A stretch of 64,000 bases of DNA, taken from Cylindrotheca closterium (lineage: Eukaryota; Bacillariophyta; Bacillariophyceae; Bacillariales; Bacillariaceae). The translations under genes and the position numbers were made by a program. This document shows positions 56,499-64,000 of this stretch, piece by piece. The notes under the pieces were generated by a model. It was given only the letters and a program-made list of their open reading frames with translations, was not told the origin of the DNA and made no database searches. The first letter of the stretch is position 1, and each line of letters opens with the position of its first letter. The stretch spans positions 110,812 through 174,811 of the forward strand of contig CAKOGP040002236.1 of the NCBI GenBank assembly GCA_933822405.4. Reading direction: 5' to 3'.

Positions 56499-57778
56499 CT
56501 AATTTGATTTCTTGGTGGGAACCAGTGCCACAATGGTGTACGTATCCAACCATCCCCGAACGATTTCATAACACAAAAACATGGTGGCAGAGTTGGGGAC
56601 AACCTTCATCAAATGAACTCCCATACCCGAATACAAGGACTTGAAACCTTCTTCCTTCGACATGAGGCCCAGTGTTTGCCACATACCGCTGTATTTGAAA
56701 ACACCAGACTTAGCCTGTTCGCGAAGACGAGTGCGAGCGACTTCGTGGGGATAAGTCGCAACAGCGGCAACGAATTTGGAGGTGGCCGCCGCCCAAAAAT
56801 AGCTAGCCTTGGATAGTTCACTAGTAGGTAGCATTCCCGCTTTGGCTCGCCTCTCGTTTTCCTGATTGAGCAGACGTGTCTTGATTTGTTCGTAGATGAG
56901 GAATTGTGTCGCACCTTCGGCGCAGCCCCAGTAACTGGCCGTGATTCCCTTGTAGAATCCACCAATGCCTTCTTCTTGGAAAATGGTCTTAATGGCATCT
57001 ACGTATCCATTGTACATTCGTTGACCAGCGTTGGCATCGACCATAAGTTGCATGCGGGTACGGACCATCCAAATGGGATTGGTCAATGTGTTGCCAACAA
57101 TTCCAGCTGTGAATCCAGCGACAAGAGCGTTACCAGGGGATCCTTCCGGTAGACGGGGACTCAAAAGTTTCTTGACTCGTTGATAAGCGTAAAAGTAAGC
57201 CGATCGAGAGGGTATGATTCCGACTAGTGTTGGAGGAAGTCCTCGCCAGAACCCTGGAATGCCGTCTTGCTTTACAATGGCCTTGGCAATTGCAATGGGA
57301 CTCTTGGATTCCAGCAATGCCGTGTTAGAGGATTGCAATTGTGTTTTGATAACTTCTAATGGATTGGTCACGACAGATGCTACGGTTCCTGCAACTCCAC
57401 CAGAAAGGAATCTGAATATACGAATCAGATGATAATCACATTCGGTCGTGAGGTACTGTAGTAGATGCAGAGAAGATAGAGGGATGAAGGTATACCATCG
57501 GGATGAATAACGTACTTGAGGGTCTCCATACGCCTTGCGGTCATGGTTTTCACAGGTGGTTTGGTGCTGCTTTTCTTGTTACCCCGTTTTACTTGACTGA
57601 CGAGTTTCTGACTTGGTTGATAGCTTGTTGTTTCCGATGAGCGAAGGTACGATGGCCCAAAACTTCGCTTTTGAAGCCGCACTCCAAATCCCCTACTGAA
57701 GTGAGCTTCCGCGGATAAAAGCCAACATGCCGCGATTAATAGTCTTAGCATTGAGGAAATGGGATTGACTGTCAGCAT
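56499..57778 (-). CDS. SLC25 carrier, pyrimidine nucleotide carrier-like, with signal-like presequence
   Basis: Exons 57516-57778 and 56499-57411 give 391 residues (263 + 913 bases). Three carrier repeats are seen: SGGVAGTVASVVTNPLEVIKTQL, then GFTAGIVGNTLTNPIWMVRTRMQL, and FVAAVATYPHEVARTRLREQ; each has the PxxxhK/R signature. The NPIW, YKGITASYWG and YPHEVARTRLREQ sequences point to the Rim2/SLC25A33-36 group, which moves pyrimidine nucleotides across the inner mitochondrial membrane. Exon 1 adds MLRLLIAACWLLSAEAHFSRGFG plus a basic Ser/Thr-rich stretch. This looks like a bipartite plastid presequence, unusual for a mitochondrial carrier, so a plastid membrane location is possible. The first ATG is at 57778; a second is 10 codons later. 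Confidence 0.85.
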
Positions 57779-58276
57779 GATGTTTCCTATTGTCGTCGTT
57801 GCAGTTGAATTTGTTGAAATTAGTGGTGAATGGATGGTGATGTTTTGATGTGATTGTGGAATCACCCCTGCGCCGGACAGAACTCACTTTTTGATCCTGA
57901 AAAGTGGTAACATTTGTAGGTCCCTTCCACAATTTGCATTCTGAATCTTCTTGGAACCCCAAACAAGAAATGTGCAAATCGAAAAGACTCAGTAAAACAG
58001 CTAGTGAAAGTCATCTCAAGTCTCCCCGTGTCCATTATCAAATATGTCATGTATTTCGACAACTTTTTCTACTCGTAGTCTATATCTGAAGAGAAGAGAG
58101 GAGATCTGTAACTTTGGTCAAATGAGTCAAAGATATTTGCGCGATCTTCGCGCTCGCTCACAATTCCTCGTTGACAACTTCAAACTATTCGACGTCACGA
58201 GGTGTCAATACAATCGGGAAGCAAGTGCCGATCTTGGCGCAGAAATTCTCTCAACGACGCTGTTGGTATTGGTAGG
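57779..58276. promoter_or_regulatory. Divergent promoter between carrier and Omp85 genes
   Basis: Nearly 500 bases between ATGs at 57778 (minus) and 58277 (plus). Both products may be plastid-envelope transport proteins, so shared control is conceivable. No motif recognised. Confidence 0.35.
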
Positions 58277-60376
58277 ATGAAGCATGCGAATCCTCATTTA
58301 GGAATAATGTTGCTAATACAGCTTCTTGTATGCAGCTATTTCGGCACAAGCAACGCATTTCTGACACCACCACCAAATGGTCCTCCAAGTCAGCTAAATC
58401 TGAATTTTGGTGACAATGATGACGGGGCTCATTCGGCTTCTATGCCCATCATTTATAACAAAGACGATGGCTTTCGGAATGGCTTTGATGAGGAAGATGC
58501 CGAGAATCCCTCGGACCATACGCAGTCCAAATCGAGCGAAGCTTCGGATTCTTTACGAGGAGGTGCTGGTGGTGGTTCGTCAGCATCATCGAATGGAGTT
58601 GTGAGAGGAGCTCAAGTAACGTCCGCGAGGGTCACCAACTTTTGGAGCTCAGCTTGGCAAAATTTCTCATCTAAAGTATCACAAGTCTTCAAATCGAAAG
58701 AGACGAAGAAAGAAGAAGAGCTCATGGAACAGTTGAGGACGATGCCTGTTCAAGCCGTCAGCCTTCCAAAGGATTCCGTAGTTCCGGACGAAGTCGCGAG
58801 AATGGCAGTTAAGCGATCTGGACAATTGGGACAACCATTGCGAACGGATCGTGTTCAAGAAATTGCAAAAGGTATCAAGCGGTGGTACAATAGCAAAGGA
58901 TATGTCCTCCACTCGGTTACAGGAGCAACCTTAAAGCCCGAAACGGCCACAGCCATTATCACTGTGGAAGAACCAAAGGTATCACAGATCCCAGTCGATA
59001 TTACAGTGTGTAAAGAAATGATTGTCGATGATGAGACTGGCGAAATCATGACCTTCAAACAGTATCGAAGAAAGGAAGCTGCCCGCAAATCCTTTCGTTA
59101 TGATCGCATTGAAAAGAGCGATCTCAATACGACCTTTGTCATAACCCAGGGACGAACCAGTGCCAAAAAGATTTCCCAAGCCATGAATTTGAAATCTGGA
59201 AAACCGTTCAAATGGGACAACGGAAGATGGCAACGAATTCTATCTAGTGGTGTTTTCGGCAAAGTCTTAAATGCTGGACCTGCACGTACCAGGGACGGCA
59301 ATGTTTGCTTGCAAGTCCTTGCCACCGAACCCCCACCGCGGCATTTGGAATATGGTCTGGGTAAGTCGTTGTACACAGGAACTTGGGAAGGAGAGATTGA
59401 CTTTGAACATCAAAATCTATTTGGCGGAGGCGAGACAGTTGGTTTGGTAGTTCGACGAGGCACCACAGATGCAGCTCCTAGTATCCGAATTCAATACAAA
59501 GACGACAAATTTGGTTTGGAAGGAGGACATGAGATGGAAGTTTTCACTGACTACATCGGGGATAGCGCAGAAGATACTTCATCGAAAGCCACTACCTCGT
59601 CAGATGGTTCCGACAGTGCCGATGACAAGTTTGTCGACTATGAGCACGATGACCTCTTTAATCGGCGCGGGGCAACCTTCCGATTGAAGAACCCTATCGA
59701 TCCTGGTTATGTTCGCAACAGTTTGGCCAGTATCAGTGCGGAACGAACATCCACTCGAACCGGGCTTCATGAAAACTTGGCCAGTACCAGTTTGACCCTG
59801 GGGCCTTTTCGACAAAGCCTTCCCATGTATGCAAGGTCTAGCTTTTCTACAACTCTAACGGGCGGAACCAGGCTCGGTGAAGCAGATGGCGAGAACGAAG
59901 GCATATTTGGGTACGAAATGCTCCCATATTCTCAAGGATCTGTCACATCTCGACAGATATTGCCGTTGCTGTCAATAACCAAAGGTGACTCCCGCAAACC
60001 AATCTCATTGGCTTTGCAGCACATTGTCGCTACTGCAACACCCAATCTTCCCCGGCACGAAGCCAAGGCCATGGGCATTTCAGCACAGATTCGTGGAGTC
60101 AAGCCTGACGGTGGCGCTACCTCCACAGTCAAGGGAACTGCAGAATTGCGCATCCCCTTTGAGTTGCCCAAGATTGGTGGCGATGCAACCATGCTCTTTT
60201 TTGGTGACTGGTTCTATGTCCAAAAGGATCACTCGAGTCCATTCTACTCAAAGTCCAGTATTGGAGTTGGTTTGCGCAAGAATGTTCAAGGCCTGCCTTT
60301 GAAGTATGACGTATCGTATACAAGTGAGGGCGATATCAAGCAGTTTTTCGGTCTTGGAATGGACTTTGATGCATAG
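58277..60376 (+). CDS. Plastid Omp85/Toc75-like outer-membrane translocon protein
   Basis: It is 699 residues in one exon. The frame extends upstream to a GTG at 58202, but the ATG at 58277 opens a signal peptide (HLGIMLLIQLLVCSYFG) that ends in TSNAFLTPPP, a diatom-type A-F plastid motif. Residues about 180-360 look like POTRA domains: VPDEVARMAVKRSGQLGQPL..RVQEIAKGIKRWYNSKGYVL and DLNTTFVITQGRTSAKKISQ. The remainder is a membrane beta-barrel with alternating polar/aromatic strands (RHLEYGLGKSLYTGTWEGEI; GGGETVGLVVRRG; GVGLRKNVQGLPL) ending IKQFFGLGMDFDA, a typical Omp85 C-terminus. The diatom homologue is known as a pore in one of the plastid envelope membranes for import of nuclear-encoded proteins. 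Confidence 0.87.
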   Translation: MKHANPHLGIMLLIQLLVCSYFGTSNAFLTPPPNGPPSQLNLNFGDNDDGAHSASMPIIYNKDDGFRNGFDEEDAENPSDHTQSKSSEASDSLRGGAGGGSSASSNGVVRGAQVTSARVTNFWSSAWQNFSSKVSQVFKSKETKKEEELMEQLRTMPVQAVSLPKDSVVPDEVARMAVKRSGQLGQPLRTDRVQEIAKGIKRWYNSKGYVLHSVTGATLKPETATAIITVEEPKVSQIPVDITVCKEMIVDDETGEIMTFKQYRRKEAARKSFRYDRIEKSDLNTTFVITQGRTSAKKISQAMNLKSGKPFKWDNGRWQRILSSGVFGKVLNAGPARTRDGNVCLQVLATEPPPRHLEYGLGKSLYTGTWEGEIDFEHQNLFGGGETVGLVVRRGTTDAAPSIRIQYKDDKFGLEGGHEMEVFTDYIGDSAEDTSSKATTSSDGSDSADDKFVDYEHDDLFNRRGATFRLKNPIDPGYVRNSLASISAERTSTRTGLHENLASTSLTLGPFRQSLPMYARSSFSTTLTGGTRLGEADGENEGIFGYEMLPYSQGSVTSRQILPLLSITKGDSRKPISLALQHIVATATPNLPRHEAKAMGISAQIRGVKPDGGATSTVKGTAELRIPFELPKIGGDATMLFFGDWFYVQKDHSSPFYSKSSIGVGLRKNVQGLPLKYDVSYTSEGDIKQFFGLGMDFDA

Positions 60377-60558
60377 TGAAGATATGACTAAGAGAAAGAA
60401 TTGCGACCTTGTATCCTACGACCGATACCCAGCTGCAGCCCTGCTTTCGACAGGAAAGAAATCAAATCTATATGAATATAGCTATACAGTTCATCTCACC
60501 AAACAACAGAAGGCGGGTCTATTGAAAAACTCGTTAGCGCATCTCTTTATTTTTAGCT

Positions 60559-61600
60559 CTACCTAGACTGTGATACCAATTCTCTCATATTCTGCTTCTG
60601 TGAAGTCATTCTCCGTTCCAAGTACTTTAGCTTTTGTGTCAAATCGTTTTCCTTTTTGGCACTTTCCTCCTTGTTATCTTTTAAATGATCCATAACATTA
60701 TCTCTTGTCGATTTCAAAAATGCCTTTCCTACCGATCGGTAATAGGCTCCAACGGCCGGACTCGCCTCCAATTCAGTGAGGGTGGCATCTGCCATTTGCT
60801 GTTCTCTTTGGTACTTGTTCATATCGACCTGAACGGATTGAAATTCGCGAATGCTTTGTTTGTATTGTACCTCCAAATCATAGAGCTCTCGAGAAGTCGC
60901 TTGATCCAATTTTCCAGCCCCTCCCAGCGTATTGCCTCCAGCTGTCGTGCTACTACTGCCACCACCGACCCCAGCTGCGACTGCTGCTGTAGTTGCAGCT
61001 GCCTTTCTGGCCTTTTTGATCGTTCCCATAAGTTTCAGCAACGGAGCATTGTTGGAATCCACAGCCAAACCTTGTTTGATAGTCGCTTGAGCCATATCAT
61101 ATTCTTCCAATTCCAATTGAGCTGTTGCAAGACGATAGTATCCCTTGACAAATTGTGGATCCAATCGAATGCACTCTTTGGCATCCTCCACTGCCTTACC
61201 CCATTCACTCAGTCCAGCATAGGAAGCACTACGATTGGAGAAAAATACGTGGTTCTTGGAATCCAATTGGATTGCCTTGGTGTAATGTTCAATGGCCTTT
61301 GGAAAATCCTTGCTCGCAAAGGATTGATTTCCTAGTCTGAAGTTGTGATGAATCAATCAATCAATCAAACAAACAAACATAGGTTAGCACAAGAGTTGGA
61401 TGGGAAATAGCGGACGTATCGGCACAAGATCGATTCGAATACAATGAATACTGGCGGGCAATGTCGAAACAAACACATAATTGCCGTCAACCAGAAAGAG
61501 GCCCTGCTGAAAAACGCCATCAATGTAACATCATGTTTGAATGAAATATAATAACTACAATAACTTACGCCTTGTAATCTTCTGCCGTTTTGCCGCTCAT
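60559..61600 (-). CDS. TPR co-chaperone fused to prefoldin subunit-like domain
   Basis: Exons 61569-61600 and 60559-61336 give 269 residues (32 + 778 bases). Exon 1 encodes only MSGKTAEDYK plus a split Ala codon. TPR repeats fill residues about 11-120: LGNQSFASKDFPKAIEHYTK, AIQLDSKNHVFFSNRSASYA, AIECIRLDPQF-like and a third repeat, resembling STI1/Hop-type TPRs that hold Hsp70 or Hsp90 tails. After an Ala/Gly/Ser linker, residues about 165-265 are a coiled-coil hairpin matching beta-type prefoldin (subunit 1): YYRSVGKAFLKSTRDNVMDH then a heptad return with KYLERRMTSQKQNMRELV. It probably links chaperones in the cytosol. The combination is unusual to me. Confidence 0.8.
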
Positions 61601-62133
61601 TTTGTTATGTATGGATGGATGAATTCAATGCGCGACAATCAGAAGTTTATTTCCACTGCGAAGTAAACCAGATTAATTGTAACGACGACAATGACGATGA
61701 TAATAATGATGATGATACCGACGAGTCCGACAGTACAGCTTCCGATCGGTTTTTGTTTTCGAAAGGCGCGGTCAAACGGAGACAATGAGCTCATGACCTG
61801 TAGACGGATGGCGGGTAGACGGATGGCATGAGGAAGTATAATACTGTAGGTGATATTTTAATACGGTATAATATGAATAAAACAAGAAGTCGAGAAGGGG
61901 GAGGTTCAACTTGCATGCCAGGGGTTGTACGGTACTGGTATTAATACATACCAGTAGCTTGTGAATATTTCAGTCTTTCAGCATCGCTCCTATCATTTGC
62001 TGTCATGATGATCGTGGATCGTGGCACTAATTTTATAAAACTGTGCTGATCTCAAAACGTTTCGTCACCATACCATTCAGTGACCAACAGCAGCCCAGGT
62101 TGATATTAATACTTCTACTACTTCACAAGAATG
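61601..62133. other. Intergenic region, no gene seen
   Basis: Spacer upstream of the TPR gene and downstream of the CRAL-TRIO gene. It has a gtagacggatggc direct repeat near 61800-61825 and a GTAC cluster near 61925-61955. Confidence 0.45.
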
Positions 62134-63618
62134 CTACGCCCGAGACTTCTTTTTGCGTAGAGTGCGAAACTGCTGACTAACTTTTGTCCTCCCTTCTGCG
62201 AAATCGCATTCTACCCAATCCCCAGATTCTATTTGGTCAAGGAATCGGATCCCTTGGGAAGCGAGCAAACGGGTGAACTCGGTGGTGATTCTTCGTCGTT
62301 CGTGGCGGGGAGCCTTGTCGTATTCGACACTATGCTCTTCTAGCATGTCACGGAATCTGACATTACCTGGATGGTCCTGCGACTTGCGTCCTCTTCCCGA
62401 CAGAATATCCGTGTCCAAAGGTTGAACCGTCCTTGCGGAAGCGGAGGATGCCCTGTTGGAAGGCACAGCCTTTCCGTTCTCTACATTACCTTCTTGCTTG
62501 GTAAAGGTGCAAGCACTTGCATTCAATTCCGGCACCTGAGCGTTCGCGGAAGGGGTGTCTTTGTCGATTGCTTCTTGATGTTTGTTAAACCATTTGTTCA
62601 GAATATTTTCACGTATATTGCCATTGACATCCACAGGAAATGTATCAATCGGAATACCATGACTCTTAAGCAGATACTGCAGCTCCATGTCAGATCCGAG
62701 ATGAAGCCGTGATCTTACTCTAACGTAACCTGGAATATTGTTTACCGAAAGTCTCAGAACAGTGCTGTTGAGAGCAAGACTGCTCTTTGTTTTTAATAGA
62801 CAGTAGTGAAGTGCTGTGTAACGCCCAGGGAGAGAATTCAAAGGACCCAGAACTTTCATCATGAAGTTGATTCCAGGCTTCTTGACCTTCTCTCCAGGCC
62901 TAGAATTGACGTCATAGTAAATGGCTGTAACACCCTTCCTTTGCACGTCATGATCAGACAGGATGATATTGAACCATACGTAGAACGAAACACGGACCAG
63001 ACTTTCAACAGTGCTGCTGCATAGCATATTGCTGAACATGTAAATTACCAACCTCCCCATTCGATCTTTTCCATCCTGAATGTGGTAGAGCCCCGACAAC
63101 ATCAGTTTCATATCCTCTGTCGTCAAATCGTCCAGGGTGATTTCACGAGCAATCGTTTCAGCTCCAAAATACGCTGCTTTGTACTGAAGAAACTTCATCA
63201 TCTGTCCAAGAGATTGACCGACATTAAAACTGTTTGCTCTGAGAAATCTCAAGCGAAACGTGGGGTCTTGGACGTAGGCTTTGTTCTGATTTGAGGCAAT
63301 TTCATAAGTTGGATTGTGCTCTTGCTGAATGGCCTTGTCAAAGTCCGAAAGCGCTTTCTGTATAATCTCAGGGTCTTCCTTTAGTTCTTCTCCCACGCAA
63401 TGAACGTCATAAAGAGCCTCTGTTCTCTCTTGCACAGTCAGTTTGCTCAGTCCAGACGCCAGTAGGTCTTGCGTTTCTTTCATTTCCTCCCTCTGGAGGT
63501 TTCCGTTTTGGACTGGCACATCATTTCCTTGTGAGGACTTATTGTCACTACCACAGCCTTTCAACAAGGATATACAAGATCCTTTTTCAAAGACTCTATG
63601 CTGGGGAGATGATGCCAT
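62134..63618 (-). CDS. CRAL-TRIO lipid-binding domain fused to DUF6824
   Basis: It is 494 residues in one exon from the ATG at 63618. Residues about 85-135 form the N-lobe helix region (DPTFRLRFLRANSFNVGQSL). Residues about 170-345 are a CRAL-TRIO (Sec14-like) domain: HIQDGKDRMGRLVIYMFSNM, GVTAIYYDVN, LNSLPGRYTALHYCL and YLLKSHGIPIDTFPVDVNG. These domains bind phospholipids or tocopherol-like ligands. The C-terminal 95 residues are a DUF6824 domain: PLDTDILSGRGRKSQDHPGN, FRDMLEEHSVEYDKAPRHER and a basic end (FRTLRKKKSRA). The same domain is at the N-terminus of the 17172-18863 gene. A lipid-sensing protein that acts elsewhere through DUF6824 is one reading, but speculative. Confidence 0.85.
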   Translation of the reverse strand: MASSPQHRVFEKGSCISLLKGCGSDNKSSQGNDVPVQNGNLQREEMKETQDLLASGLSKLTVQERTEALYDVHCVGEELKEDPEIIQKALSDFDKAIQQEHNPTYEIASNQNKAYVQDPTFRLRFLRANSFNVGQSLGQMMKFLQYKAAYFGAETIAREITLDDLTTEDMKLMLSGLYHIQDGKDRMGRLVIYMFSNMLCSSTVESLVRVSFYVWFNIILSDHDVQRKGVTAIYYDVNSRPGEKVKKPGINFMMKVLGPLNSLPGRYTALHYCLLKTKSSLALNSTVLRLSVNNIPGYVRVRSRLHLGSDMELQYLLKSHGIPIDTFPVDVNGNIRENILNKWFNKHQEAIDKDTPSANAQVPELNASACTFTKQEGNVENGKAVPSNRASSASARTVQPLDTDILSGRGRKSQDHPGNVRFRDMLEEHSVEYDKAPRHERRRITTEFTRLLASQGIRFLDQIESGDWVECDFAEGRTKVSQQFRTLRKKKSRA

Positions 63619-63937
63619 TGCACAATATCAAGCTACCGGTAGGAACAGTACTTTATGATTATCTTCGGCAAAGTGACTACAGTAGTTGAAGGTATAGTAA
63701 AGGTATACTACTGTACGTACAGTACCTGTCCCGTTTTTTGTAGAGCGCTGGGGCACCTTGCACATACGTGTACTGTATATATTAGATGAGTCGCACGTGT
63801 CACCTCATTACATGTATTTACTGGAACATGAATGTTGAATACTGCATATTGAATATCTTATTTTATTATACCGGTACCTCTGCGGCACAGTCATTCTTCA
63901 GTCATTCCTTGAAACTGAAATAAATACTGTAGTTAAC
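63619..63937. promoter_or_regulatory. Divergent promoter region with GTAC clusters
   Basis: It is 319 bases between ATGs at 63618 (minus) and 63938 (plus). It includes ctgtacgtacagtacctgtc near 63710, an AT-rich stretch around 63830-63870 and ataccggtacctc near 63869. Confidence 0.4.
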
Positions 63938-64000
63938 ATGAAACTATCAATTGCATTGTTCGCTTCATTGATGGGTGTTGTCGCAGCACAAGAAGACTGC
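63938..64000 (+). CDS. Start of a secreted protein (partial)
   Basis: Only 21 codons are inside the window: MKLSIALFASLMGVVAAQEDC, read without interruption. It is a standard signal peptide with cleavage likely after VAA. The rest lies beyond the edge, so the family cannot be named. Confidence 0.6.
   Translation, partial: MKLSIALFASLMGVVAAQEDC

Overview
The window looks like nuclear DNA of a diatom, probably a pennate one. Genes are eukaryotic, with short GT-AG introns. Several proteins carry a signal peptide followed by an A-F cleavage motif, the bipartite plastid-targeting signal of algae with secondary red plastids. Two genes carry the DUF6824 domain (DVLSGRG..HPGN), a family that to my knowledge is expanded in diatoms. 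Many secreted proteins have long Pro/Thr or Pro/Ser stalks. A 375-base run of N (52551-52925) is an assembly gap.

Region 1-16.1 kb is a cluster of five paralogous secreted proteins: 1-1919 (cut by the window edge), 6522-8108, 8636-10964 and 11896-14134 on the minus strand, and 14473-16130 on the plus strand. Each has a signal peptide, a propeptide-like segment, a Pro-rich stalk, and alternating long and short cysteine modules (CxxGLxCFxR...VPGC...D[FY]C). I reconstructed the splicing by hand. In the four complete genes all exon lengths sum to an open frame. Exon lengths recur exactly (235, 216, 183, 179 and an 18-base microexon), and the genes differ in which introns around the microexon are present. 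A sixth secreted Thr/Pro-rich protein (2279-3367) shares the SFxAFDQLL motif with the first member.

Region 16-27 kb holds mostly single-copy genes: a DUF6824 protein, a TPR plus TylF-like methyltransferase, a phosducin-like protein, a DHHC palmitoyltransferase, a MITE-like element full of palindromes, and a type II membrane sulfotransferase.

Region 26.9-43.8 kb is dominated by four copies of a roughly 320-residue secreted protein of unknown function, two in tandem, one inverted and one distal. Between them lie a small membrane protein, a fusion of an O-fucosyltransferase-like domain with a GT-B glycosyltransferase, a divergently transcribed TBL-like polysaccharide O-acetyltransferase, and CDC48/p97.

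Region 44-49.3 kb contains a secreted protein of unknown function and a decayed retrotransposon. Region 49.7-64 kb holds housekeeping and plastid genes: UTP18, ribosomal protein eS25 with its start codon alone in exon 1, a transmembrane LRR protein, a small Trp-Tyr protein, an SLC25 carrier with a signal-like presequence, a plastid Omp85, a TPR-prefoldin fusion, a CRAL-TRIO-DUF6824 fusion, and the first codons of another secreted protein.

Functionally, the sulfotransferase, the fucosyltransferase/GT fusion and the O-acetyltransferase are all predicted Golgi glycan enzymes, and many neighbours are secreted glycosylatable stalk proteins, so much of the window appears devoted to the cell surface. 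This link is inference. Exon boundaries come from reading splice signals and frames, not from transcripts.
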